From assembly GCA_964484185.1 (NCBI GenBank), contig CAZAEQ010000049.1, positions 1-30,446 on the forward strand: a stretch of 30,446 bases of DNA. Reading direction: 5' to 3'. Under the pieces are notes generated by a model. That model was given only the letters and a program-made list of their open reading frames with translations, searched no databases and had not been told where the DNA came from. Positions 8,376 to 15,582 of the stretch are shown in pieces. Origin of the DNA: F1-120-MAGs238 sp964484185 (GTDB lineage Bacteria > Planctomycetota > Phycisphaerae > Phycisphaerales > UBA1924). Position numbers and translations under genes: made by a program. The first letter of the stretch is position 1, and the number at the start of each line of letters is the position of its first letter.

Positions 8376-10124
8376 ATGTCACCTGATCCCAGTCAACCCG
8401 CCCCTCCCTCCCCTGGCGCAGCCGAACGCGGCCTCGGCGGCATCATCCACACCTACCAGAAATACGACCCGAAGAACTTTCCGCCGCCAACATCCGAGCC
8501 CCCCGACCTTGCCTCCGCAGCAATGGAACACATGCTCACGTATGGCAACATGCGCCGATTCACACCGGAAGAGCTTGCCAACGCCATTCGCCTCGACCCA
8601 TCGCAAATCTCTGGATTCGGCCCTTCCATAGAGCATCTGCTGGCAATGCTCCGAGAACGCAAAGAAAAGATTCTCTCAACGTACGAGATCACTGCGGCAC
8701 AAAAACAAGCTGACTTCGGCGTCGCCGAAAGCGCAGATGGTGTCGACGCTTCCGGTCCGTTCCGAAAGGCCATCGAAGATGCGATCAGGCAGGGCTCGAT
8801 CGCCGATCTCGAGAACGTCTATGACTTGCTCAAGGATGACACCTCACCCACAGCTGGAAGTGTCATGCGTGCGATCCACGCCCTTGCGACGCAATACGAG
8901 GTTGAAGAACTCGCGTCCAAATACACATTCACTGGTCGCACTGAACTGTCGGCGCCTGATGCGATCGAAATTAAAGGTGAGCTCGAATCCATCGACCGCC
9001 TCATCAAACAACTCGAAGAGGCGATGAAAAACGCCCAGTTGGCAATTGTCGATCTAGAGCAACTTTCCGAGTTCGCTTCCGAAGAAGAAATGCAGAATCT
9101 TGCCAACCTGCAGAAACAGATTGACGACTATCTGAAAGCCGAGGCCGAGCGTCAGGGCATCGAGCAAGATGGCAAGGGTTTCACGCTCACTCCTCAGGCG
9201 ATGCGACTCTTTCAGGGCAAGGTCTTGCAGGAGATATTCTCTAATCTTCAGGCTGCGCGCTCCGGCCGCCATGATGGCCCGATTCTTGGCGAAGGTCCTG
9301 TCGAACTCGCCAAAACCAAAGCGTACGAATTCGGCGACTCAGTCACAAGTATGGATGTCGGCTCGAGTTTCGTCAACGCCATGCTCCGCCGAGCTGCCAA
9401 TCCACATGCTGCGGGTCCATTCCTCCACCCATCCGACATCGAGATCCACCGCACCCGAAACTCCCCCAAGTGTGCCACTGTCGTTCTCCTCGACATGTCC
9501 GGCTCCATGCGTCACGATGGCCAGTACATCAACGCCAAACGCATGGCACTCGCGCTCGATGGTCTCATCCGCCGCGAATACCCCGGCGATTTTCTCGCCT
9601 TCATCGAGTGCTACACCTTCGCCAAAGTTCGCCACATTTCCGAAATCCCAGGTCTCATGCCCAAGCCTGTCACAATCCACCAACCGGTTGTCCGCCTCCG
9701 GGCAGATATGAGTAAGCCCGAAGCCTCAGAACTCGCAATCCCGCCGCACTTCACCAATCTCCAGCACGGCCTCCAACTCGCTCGTCAAATCCTCTCCGCG
9801 CAGGACACACCAAACCAGCAGATCATCATGATCTCTGATGGTCTGCCCACCGCCCACTACGAGGGGGACCAACTCTTCATGCTCTACCCGCCCGATCCGC
9901 GCACCGAAGAAGCAACGATGCGTGAGGCCAGGGCCGCCGCGAAAAATGGAATTACGATCAACTTCTTCCTCTTGCCAAGCTGGTGGCAGACCTCTGAAGA
10001 TGTCGCCTTTGCACACCGTCTCGCCCAGGAAACCAAAGGCCGCGTCTTCTTCACCGGCGGCAGCGATCTCGACCGCTTCGTTCTCTGGGATTACATCAAC
10101 AACCGCCGCCAGATGTTGAGCTGA
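8376..10124 (+). CDS. VWA-domain protein, partner of the upstream AAA+ ATPase
   Basis: A 582-residue protein. Residues 1-45 are Pro-rich, residues about 50-360 are mostly helical with a likely coiled coil at 200-260, and residues about 365-582 form a von Willebrand factor A domain. The MIDAS metal motif is DMSGSM (373-378), and a strand ending MISDGLPT carries the later MIDAS aspartate. This helical-plus-C-terminal-VWA layout matches BchD/CobT-like and MoxR-associated VWA proteins, which bridge the AAA+ ring to a substrate. No signal peptide or membrane helix, so it is cytoplasmic. It starts 3 bases after the ATPase stop, consistent with a two-gene operon. It ends only 3 bases from the convergent M48 peptidase gene. 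The target protein is not indicated by the neighbours. Confidence 0.82.
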   Translation: MSPDPSQPAPPSPGAAERGLGGIIHTYQKYDPKNFPPPTSEPPDLASAAMEHMLTYGNMRRFTPEELANAIRLDPSQISGFGPSIEHLLAMLRERKEKILSTYEITAAQKQADFGVAESADGVDASGPFRKAIEDAIRQGSIADLENVYDLLKDDTSPTAGSVMRAIHALATQYEVEELASKYTFTGRTELSAPDAIEIKGELESIDRLIKQLEEAMKNAQLAIVDLEQLSEFASEEEMQNLANLQKQIDDYLKAEAERQGIEQDGKGFTLTPQAMRLFQGKVLQEIFSNLQAARSGRHDGPILGEGPVELAKTKAYEFGDSVTSMDVGSSFVNAMLRRAANPHAAGPFLHPSDIEIHRTRNSPKCATVVLLDMSGSMRHDGQYINAKRMALALDGLIRREYPGDFLAFIECYTFAKVRHISEIPGLMPKPVTIHQPVVRLRADMSKPEASELAIPPHFTNLQHGLQLARQILSAQDTPNQQIIMISDGLPTAHYEGDQLFMLYPPDPRTEEATMREARAAAKNGITINFFLLPSWWQTSEDVAFAHRLAQETKGRVFFTGGSDLDRFVLWDYINNRRQMLS

Positions 10125-10127
10125 CAC

Positions 10128-10967
10128 TTATTTCTTGAGCCCATCAGAAACCCCACCTGGGAACATCGTCTGCAAGTGCTCTTTGATTCGCTCAATGCGA
10201 TTGCCCGGGTTCGGATGGCTCGACATGAACTCACTCTGTCTTGCTCCACCGCCAGCCTTTTCAAGAATCTGCATGACATCGATCATTGCCCGCGGGTCAT
10301 ATCCCGCTGCGTGCATGAAACGTAATCCAAGTTGGTCTGATTCCAGCTCATCTTTGCGGCCATATTTCAAGCCGATCATGTTTCCAACTGTGGCCGCCAC
10401 CATCTGCGCAGTCTGTCCGCCATCGCTGCCGCCGGAGCCCGCGACAGTTGCCGCACCGACAAGCCCCTGTGTAAGGCTCGCTTTGGCCAAATGTTCCGCG
10501 CTGTGCCGCGCAACCACGTGCCCGATCTCATGTCCAAGAACGCCCGCAAGCTGTCCCGGCGTCTCGAGCCGTTTCAGTAATCCCTCAGTGATAAAGATCT
10601 GCCCACCCGGCAACGCAAACGCATTCACAGTCTGACTATCTGCCAGAAGATGGAATTCATATTGGTAGTCAATCGCTTCTTCCGGCAATTTCTTCACGAT
10701 CTCGTCACCAACCTGTTTCACCAAGCCCGCCGCCTGCGAATCGCGCGAGAGTCCGCCAAACTGTTGAGCCATCATCGGCGCGGCATCCACTCCCATCGCG
10801 ATCTCCGCTTCCGGTGTCATCGAGATGTGCTGCTTGCGTCCAGTCAATTCGTTAATGCTCGATCGACTGCAATAACCAATGACTGAAACACACGCGATGA
10901 TCCCGGCGATGATGAATCGGGGATTCAATAGCGAACGAGTCACGCTTCTCTGATTATCCAATGGCAT
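10128..10967 (-). CDS. M48-family zinc metallopeptidase, membrane anchored
   Basis: A 279-residue M48 peptidase. The zinc and catalytic motif HEIGH is at 146-150, and ELESD at 207-211 supplies the third zinc ligand (Glu207). The flanking RLETPGQLAGVLGHEIGHVVARHSAEH is split here only as motif context, and the C-terminal SHPNPGNRIERI is typical of the BepA/LoiP/HtpX-like periplasmic group. Residues 16-33 are hydrophobic; IIAC at 23-26 could be a lipobox, so it may be a lipoprotein facing the periplasm, or simply be anchored by one helix. Family members degrade misfolded outer-membrane or membrane proteins. It is transcribed toward the VWA gene and appears monocistronic. The ATG at 10967 is the only plausible start before the anchor. 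Confidence 0.88.
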   Translation of the reverse strand: MPLDNQRSVTRSLLNPRFIIAGIIACVSVIGYCSRSSINELTGRKQHISMTPEAEIAMGVDAAPMMAQQFGGLSRDSQAAGLVKQVGDEIVKKLPEEAIDYQYEFHLLADSQTVNAFALPGGQIFITEGLLKRLETPGQLAGVLGHEIGHVVARHSAEHLAKASLTQGLVGAATVAGSGGSDGGQTAQMVAATVGNMIGLKYGRKDELESDQLGLRFMHAAGYDPRAMIDVMQILEKAGGGARQSEFMSSHPNPGNRIERIKEHLQTMFPGGVSDGLKK

Positions 10968-11037
10968 AGCGCAACACTATTGAAGTCGAACCGTGCGGAC
11001 GCAGTGATCCTCGCGAGATCAGTCAAAATGCGGAGAG

Positions 11038-11451
11038 TTACTGCAACTTCACGCCATCGGAATCCGTTGTCGTCGTCACGATCTCAACCAGAGCCCAGAT
11101 GTGTACCGCGGCTATAACAAACCAAGCTATTCCAAACGTGCAGCACCCGGCCAGGGTAAAGAAGCCTGAGATGCAAAGCTGGATAAGCCCTCGAGTTGTA
11201 TAACCGGCCACAAAGTTATGTACGCCGAAGCCGCCTAGAAATAGCGCCAGAAGAATGAACACCAGCCGGCTGCACTTTGCCTGTTTTACCACTTGTTGAC
11301 CGGCATAGATTGGCGTGCCGCCCGGCACCGGCGGCGGTGTCACAGGAGCAAATGTCCCCGCTCCGCACGCAGTGCACGAAAAATTCTTCCCCGCATCCGC
11401 CTCGCCCGCGGCCATCTGAGCCCCACACGCCGCACATTTCCATACCAGCAT
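11038..11451 (-). CDS. TM2-domain protein with N-terminal zinc ribbon
   Basis: A 137-residue protein. The N-terminus is a zinc ribbon (CAACGAQM ... CTACGAGT), followed by a Pro-rich linker and a TM2 domain: a first helix after KCSRLVFILLALFLGGFG, the polar HNFVAGYTTRGLIQL loop, and a second helix, ending in a short acidic/Thr tail. TM2 domains are two-helix modules with a conserved DRFYxG-like turn (here HNFVAGY); their function in bacteria is not known. The ATG at 11451 is chosen over a TTG at 11472 because AAGGAG sits 6 bases upstream of it. Divergent from ndk, with 116 bases between the starts. Confidence 0.78.
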   Translation of the reverse strand: MLVWKCAACGAQMAAGEADAGKNFSCTACGAGTFAPVTPPPVPGGTPIYAGQQVVKQAKCSRLVFILLALFLGGFGVHNFVAGYTTRGLIQLCISGFFTLAGCCTFGIAWFVIAAVHIWALVEIVTTTTDSDGVKLQ

Positions 11452-11457
11452 GTCATT

Positions 11458-11463
11458 CTCCTT
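11458..11463 (-). promoter_or_regulatory. Shine-Dalgarno sequence of the TM2-domain gene
   Basis: On the minus strand this reads AAGGAG, six bases before the ATG at 11451. It decides the start in favour of that ATG over the in-frame TTG at 11472, which lies upstream of the ribosome binding site. Confidence 0.7.
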
Positions 11464-11567
11464 CGCTTCCAAGCGGGAAATCCCGCATGAACTGCCTAAA
11501 CTTGACCCCCAATTAGAAACCAGTTACCACTTGTTTATTAGTAAAGCAGTTCAAGGAGTTTTAAGAT

Positions 11568-12038
11568 ATGGAAACAACCCTCATCATCCTCAAGCCCGAT
11601 GCCGTCCAACGTGGCCTCATGGGAAAGATCATCACTCGCTTCGAGGACAAGGGCCTGCAAGTCGTCGGCTGCAAATTGATGCAGATCTCGCAGCAGCTTG
11701 CCGCCACCCACTATGAAGCTCACAAAGAACGCGGCTTCTACGCCGGCCTCGTCAAGTTCATGACCTCCTCACCAGTCCTGGTCATGGCTGTTCGTGGCAA
11801 CGGCGCAATCACCATCGCCCGCAACATGATGGGTGCCACCTTCGGCTCCAAGGCCAATCCCGGCACCATCCGCGGCGACTTCGGCGTCTCCAACTCCTTC
11901 AACCTCATCCACGGTTCCGATAGCCCCGAAGCCGCCGAACGCGAACTCAAGCTCTTCTTCGCCCCCGGCGAAGTCCTCCCATGGACCCGCAACGGCGATG
12001 CATGGATTTACGACATGGTCGGCGGAAAGCCCGAGTAA
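11568..12038 (+). CDS. ndk: Nucleoside diphosphate kinase
   Basis: A 156-residue NDK, full length for the family (about 140-155). It transfers the terminal phosphate of ATP to NDPs through a phosphohistidine. Recognisable are TLIILKPDAVQRG at the N-terminus, GFYAGLVKFMTSSPV, the R-N-M-G segment, and the active-site motif NLIHGSD with the phospho-acceptor His115, followed by ELKLFF and the C-terminal W-I-Y-D. The ATG is preceded by AAGGAG (11553-11558), nine bases away. The gene stands alone on the plus strand, ending at a strong hairpin shared with csrA. Confidence 0.97.
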   Translation: METTLIILKPDAVQRGLMGKIITRFEDKGLQVVGCKLMQISQQLAATHYEAHKERGFYAGLVKFMTSSPVLVMAVRGNGAITIARNMMGATFGSKANPGTIRGDFGVSNSFNLIHGSDSPEAAERELKLFFAPGEVLPWTRNGDAWIYDMVGGKPE

Positions 12039-12094
12039 TTAGCCTCTCCTGATGCTTGCACATTCAGGCGAGCTTGATAACCTAAGTCCAAAAC

Positions 12095-12127
12095 GCACAA
12101 GACCCGCGAAGTTCGCGGGTCTTGTGC
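12095..12127. terminator. Bidirectional intrinsic terminator between ndk and csrA
   Basis: A perfect 16-base inverted repeat: 12095-12110 pairs with 12112-12127, with the stem core ACCCGCGAA/TTCGCGGGT. On the minus strand the stem is followed by TTTT (12093-12090 side, reading GCGTTTTGG), and on the plus strand by a mildly T-rich stretch. It lies between two convergent genes, 57 bases after ndk and 47 bases beyond the csrA stop, so it can end both transcripts. Confidence 0.85.
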
Positions 12128-12173
12128 TTGTGTCTCTCTTACGATCTTGAAAGGCTGAGCTCAGCCTCTTTCT

Positions 12174-12401
12174 TCAGTCATCCGTCCCGTTCTTCGCCGG
12201 ACCAATTGTCCCAGCTACTGCGGGCGGGTTCTGCAGAATCTGCTCAGCGATCTCGCGCCGATTGATTTCTACATCCCTTGGGAATTCAAAAGCCACGCGA
12301 ACGCGTTCACCTTTGATCGAAGCAATCCGCACAATCCCGATTGGGTTGCGTGGGTCGCCAATGACAACTTCTTCACCTTCACGTCGCGTAATCACCAACA
12401 T
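12174..12401 (-). CDS. csrA: Carbon storage regulator CsrA (RNA-binding translational regulator)
   Basis: A 75-residue CsrA/RsmA. It starts MLVITRREGEEVVIGD, the canonical first strand, followed by IKGERVRVAFEFPRDVEINRREI, which includes the conserved RNA-binding Arg near residue 40-45 and the helix. The last ~15 residues are a non-conserved tail. CsrA dimers bind GGA-containing hairpin loops, usually over ribosome binding sites, and repress or stabilise target mRNAs. The ATG at 12401 is preceded by GGGAG (12413-12409 on the minus strand), seven bases upstream. The upstream leader carries two hairpins with GGA in their loops, suggesting autoregulation. No fliW or flagellar gene is next to it. 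Confidence 0.95.
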   Translation of the reverse strand: MLVITRREGEEVVIGDPRNPIGIVRIASIKGERVRVAFEFPRDVEINRREIAEQILQNPPAVAGTIGPAKNGTDD

Positions 12402-12402
12402 A

Positions 12403-12442
12403 GGACATCTCCCGTCCAAACTATCGCGGCACTCCAGCCGCG
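12403..12442 (-). promoter_or_regulatory. Candidate CsrA-binding leader of csrA (two hairpins)
   Basis: Read as mRNA (minus strand), the leader folds two ways that present GGA. The distal hairpin is CGCGGC/GCCGCG (12442-12437 with 12430-12425) with the hexaloop TGGAGT. The proximal hairpin is GGAC/GTCC (12417-12414 with 12406-12403) with the loop GGGAGAT, which contains the Shine-Dalgarno sequence. GGA in a hairpin loop overlapping the ribosome binding site is the established CsrA target architecture. The hairpins are seen directly; binding is inferred. Confidence 0.5.
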
Positions 12443-12628
12443 GCATCCTGCGTAAACAACCTTGCCCACCACGGCAAGATCCACCGACGTCAGTGTACCA
12501 GACTTTTGCCCGAAATGGGAAGACCCTCTAAGCGAATAGACTGATCTTTCTAGTCAATTCACGTCCCATAATCGCGCAAAACGTGCGCTTTATGTGCATT
12601 CTCGCTCAAAACCTGTCGTTTCTGGCTC

Positions 12629-12889
12629 TCAAAGCACCGCTTTAACAGATTTCACTTCCGGTACATGTTGCTTCAAATTGCGCTCAATTCCAACTTGCAG
12701 CGTCATGCTGCTGCTCGGGCACCCCACACATGCCCCGTGCAGTCGAATCTCTGCAACGCCTTCTGGAGTAATTCGCACCAACTCGACATCGCCGCCATCA
12801 GCTTGCACCGCCGGGCGAATCAAGCTGAGCACCTTGTTCACGCGCGCGGGCGTGTCAGCATTTGGAGTTGTTGGAGTGGCAGACGACAT
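12629..12889 (-). CDS. NifU C-terminal domain (Nfu-type) Fe-S scaffold protein
   Basis: An 86-residue Nfu domain. It contains VLSLIRPAVQADGGDVELV, shown here as the hallmark RPxxxxDGGD region, and the cluster-binding GACVGC motif with the CxxC cysteines, followed by SSSMTLQ and a helix ending in the ...VPEVKSV strand. Stand-alone Nfu proteins carry or deliver [4Fe-4S] clusters to client enzymes in the cytoplasm. The ATG at 12889 is used because the longer frame (TTG at 12973) would overlap the divergent gene and shows no family similarity. It is 227 bases upstream of csrA on the same strand and divergent from the zinc-ribbon gene at 12931. Fumarase class II next door has no Fe-S cluster, but the radical SAM enzyme in this window would need such a supply. 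Confidence 0.88.
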   Translation of the reverse strand: MSSATPTTPNADTPARVNKVLSLIRPAVQADGGDVELVRITPEGVAEIRLHGACVGCPSSSMTLQVGIERNLKQHVPEVKSVKAVL

Positions 12890-12930
12890 CGGTACACTAA
12901 TCCTAGTCCACGCGTTCCCTGCGAGTCGCA

Positions 12931-13449
12931 ATGCCCAAATCAATCTGGAAACTCCGCTGGCGGCGACCATCAACCATCGGCTGGGTCATGCGCATCATGC
13001 TTCTGGCGTTGTGCATGTTCATTTGGATCAACTCCTTGCGAGCCACCGTTGGCGGCTCATTCGCCTGGCCCGAAGATCCAGATGTCTACGCCAAAAAACA
13101 GATGAATCCCGATCCACCAATCATCCTGTTCTACTGGGATCGATTCTGCATAAATTTGAATCGCTCTCGAAGGCCCATTGTGCACCCTGGAGTGCCACAC
13201 CGCTTCGCATATTACGTCCGCGCTGGCTCTTATCCCAATCCCACAACACAGTGGCAATACTTCGACAGCGGCTTCGTCGCGCCTACGTGGGCTATCTCTC
13301 TTTTCGCCGCGACATTGACCGTGGCTCTTTGGTTCCCGCAACTGATCCGAATCCGCGCGGGATTCTGCGCGAATTGCAACTACGATCTCCGCGGCCTCAA
13401 AGATATCTCAGCCGCTTGCCCTGAATGTGGATCCAGGTTGCATGTCTAA
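12931..13449 (+). CDS. Zinc-ribbon membrane protein (tandem copy 1)
   Basis: A 172-residue protein: basic start WKLRWRRP, one hydrophobic helix at about 18-35, an extracytoplasmic stretch of ~85 residues, a second helix at about 120-138, and a C-terminal zinc ribbon CANCNYDLRGL...CPEC. With two helices, the ribbon and the basic N-terminus would both be cytoplasmic. It is a paralogue of the next gene throughout its length. This ribbon type is widespread in Planctomycetota. The function is unknown. The divergent Nfu gene starts only 41 bases upstream, so promoters must overlap or lie inside genes. Confidence 0.68.
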   Translation: MPKSIWKLRWRRPSTIGWVMRIMLLALCMFIWINSLRATVGGSFAWPEDPDVYAKKQMNPDPPIILFYWDRFCINLNRSRRPIVHPGVPHRFAYYVRAGSYPNPTTQWQYFDSGFVAPTWAISLFAATLTVALWFPQLIRIRAGFCANCNYDLRGLKDISAACPECGSRLHV

Positions 13450-13969
13450 GACGAACTGGAAATTCCGCTGGCGACGCCCTTCCAAGTTTGGTTGGGTGGT
13501 TCGTATCGGTGTACTTGTCATTGCACTCTTCATCTGGATCAACTCCGCAAGAGCGAAATGGGGAATGGGATCCGCGTGGGGCGGCCTCGATCCCAATACA
13601 ACTACCTTCCTGCATTCAGCACAGAGTATCCCGACACCCTGGATGGTCTTTACGTGGAGACACTTCTGTTTGAATCTCAACGGAGTACCCGCGTTCCTTC
13701 CTCATGGAATGCCGTTCAAGTACGCCACATATGTTTTGATAGAGGCTCGAGAAGATGTTCCTGATACCTGGCAGGTGTTTCGCTACGGCTTTATGATGCC
13801 GGTGTGGGCGATCTCCGTGATGGGTTTCGCTCTTGTCGCGTTCGCCTGGCGTCCTCGCATCTTCCGCATTCGCCCCGGCTTCTGCTCTTCCTGCAACTAC
13901 AACCTCCACGGCCTCAATTCCGCAACCGCCTGCCCCGAATGCGGCACCGTCGCTTCCCCGGGTTCTTAA
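13442..13969 (+). CDS. Zinc-ribbon membrane protein (tandem copy 2)
   Basis: A 175-residue paralogue of the preceding protein with the same order: WKFRWRRPSKFGWV start, helix at about 18-35, extracytoplasmic region, second helix near 125-142, and C-terminal ribbon CSSCNYNLHGL...CPEC. The start at 13442 is chosen because MSKTNWKFRWRRP aligns with MPKSIWKLRWRRP of copy 1; it overlaps the copy 1 stop by 8 bases, so translation is probably coupled. The extracytoplasmic regions differ more than the ends, suggesting that the ends are the conserved parts. Function unknown. Confidence 0.7.
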   Translation: MSKTNWKFRWRRPSKFGWVVRIGVLVIALFIWINSARAKWGMGSAWGGLDPNTTTFLHSAQSIPTPWMVFTWRHFCLNLNGVPAFLPHGMPFKYATYVLIEAREDVPDTWQVFRYGFMMPVWAISVMGFALVAFAWRPRIFRIRPGFCSSCNYNLHGLNSATACPECGTVASPGS

Positions 13970-13993
13970 GAAATCCCGTCATACACTGGCACC

Positions 13994-15544
13994 ATGAGCA
14001 ACAAACCCATGCCCGAATCTACCACCGCACCCACCCCCGCATCAGCCGCCGCGCCCGCGGCACCGACTCGCACCGAAAAAGACACCATGGGCCCCATGCA
14101 GGTCCCCGCCGATTGCCTCTACGGCGCATCCACCCAGCGTGCTGTCCTCAACTTCCCCGTCTCCGGCCGCCCCGTCTCTGAAGGCATCATCCGCGGCTAC
14201 GGCATCCTCAAAGCCGCCTGTGCCACAGTCAACAATCAGCTCGGCCGAATCGATGAAAAACGTCTCGCTCTCATCACCCGCGCCTGCAAAGAAATCGAAT
14301 CCGGCTTGCGCACTCGCGGCGGCTGGCAAAAGCACTTCCCCATCGATATCTATCAGACCGGCTCTGGCACCTCCACCAACATGAACGCCAACGAGGTAAT
14401 CGCCAACCTCATCTGCCTCTACAACAACAAACCCATCGGCTCCTCCAAAGACTCCGAATACATCAAGTCCGGCGGCGTACACCCCAACGACCACGTCAAC
14501 ATGGGGCAGTCTTCCAACGACACCTTCCCAACCGCCATGCACATCGCCGCGGCGATCGCGATTAAGAACGATCTGCTCCCCGCCATCAACACAATGGCGA
14601 AACAACTCGAAACCCAAGCCCAAGCCTGGGACAAGCTTGTCAAGATCGGCCGCACACACTTGCAAGACGCAACCCCCATCCGCCTCGGCCAGGAATTCTC
14701 TGGTTACGCGGCTCAAATGCGCCACGCCGAAGAACGCCTCCACCGCGCCCTCCACGTCCTGGGCGAACTCGCCATCGGCGGCACCGCCGTCGGCACCGGC
14801 ATCAACAGCCACGAAGAATTCGGCGCTCGCGTCAGCGCCGAACTCACCAACCTCACCGGCATCCACTTCCGCGAAGCCGTGAATCACTTCGAAGCCCAGC
14901 ACGCAAAAGATGCATACGTCGAAACCGGCGGCATCCTGCAAACCATCGCAGTCAGTTGCACCAAGATCGCCAACGACATCCGCTGGCTCGGCTCCGGCCC
15001 GCGTTGCGGCTTTGGCGAACTCCTCGTCCCCGCCGTCCAGCCCGGCTCATCGATCATGCCCGGCAAAACCAACCCCGTCATCTGCGAGAGCTTGATGATG
15101 GTCTGCTGCAGCGTCATCGGCAACACCGCCGCGACAACCGCTGGCGGCCTCGGCGGCATTGGCTCACTCCTGGACCTCAACGTCGCCATGCCCATGATGG
15201 CCCACCACACGCTCGATTCCATTCAGCTTCTCGCCAACGGCTGCCGCATGTTCACGGACAATCTGCTCAAGGGCCTCAAGCCCGATGAAAAGCGCTGCGC
15301 TGAACTCATCGAAGGTTCGCTGGCAATGTGCACCAGCCTCGTCCCCGTCATCGGTTACGACAAGAGCGCAGCCCTCGCCTACCAGGCCTTCAAAGAGGGA
15401 AAGACCGTCCGCCAACTCGCCCTTGAAACAGTGGTGGGCCAACCCGATGTCAGGGGTAACTCCATCACGGCCAACGACATCAACGAATACCTGAATCCAT
15501 GGTCAATGACGCTGCCGGGTGGTGAAGGGTCAGCAGGGGGATAA
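13994..15544 (+). CDS. fumC: Class II fumarate hydratase
   Basis: A 516-residue class II fumarase, converting fumarate to L-malate in the TCA cycle. Family marks: TGSGTSTNMNANEVI (122-136), HVNMGQSSNDTFPTA, GRTHLQDATPIRLGQEFSGY with His222, GGTAVGTG, and the superfamily signature GSSIMPGKTNP (351-361) that carries the catalytic Ser loop. These details favour fumarase over aspartate ammonia-lyase. It is longer than usual (about 460) because of a Pro/Ala/Thr-rich N-terminal extension of ~30 residues before MGPMQVPADCLYGA. Translation might start at that inner Met32, but no clear ribosome site distinguishes the two. Very GC-rich: 40 of 60 bases at 14761-14820. It lacks Fe-S clusters and is oxygen-stable as a class. 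Confidence 0.96.
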   Translation: MSNKPMPESTTAPTPASAAAPAAPTRTEKDTMGPMQVPADCLYGASTQRAVLNFPVSGRPVSEGIIRGYGILKAACATVNNQLGRIDEKRLALITRACKEIESGLRTRGGWQKHFPIDIYQTGSGTSTNMNANEVIANLICLYNNKPIGSSKDSEYIKSGGVHPNDHVNMGQSSNDTFPTAMHIAAAIAIKNDLLPAINTMAKQLETQAQAWDKLVKIGRTHLQDATPIRLGQEFSGYAAQMRHAEERLHRALHVLGELAIGGTAVGTGINSHEEFGARVSAELTNLTGIHFREAVNHFEAQHAKDAYVETGGILQTIAVSCTKIANDIRWLGSGPRCGFGELLVPAVQPGSSIMPGKTNPVICESLMMVCCSVIGNTAATTAGGLGGIGSLLDLNVAMPMMAHHTLDSIQLLANGCRMFTDNLLKGLKPDEKRCAELIEGSLAMCTSLVPVIGYDKSAALAYQAFKEGKTVRQLALETVVGQPDVRGNSITANDINEYLNPWSMTLPGGEGSAGG

Positions 15545-15582
15545 GTCGCATTCGATCGTTGTGGGGTTGGTATGATCTGGGC

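Noticed and set aside
14042..14941. Long open minus-strand frame opposite fumC (299 codons)
   Set aside because: It is a shadow of the GC-rich fumC codons; the translation is low-complexity Gly/Ala/Val/Asp with no domain, while fumC is unmistakable.
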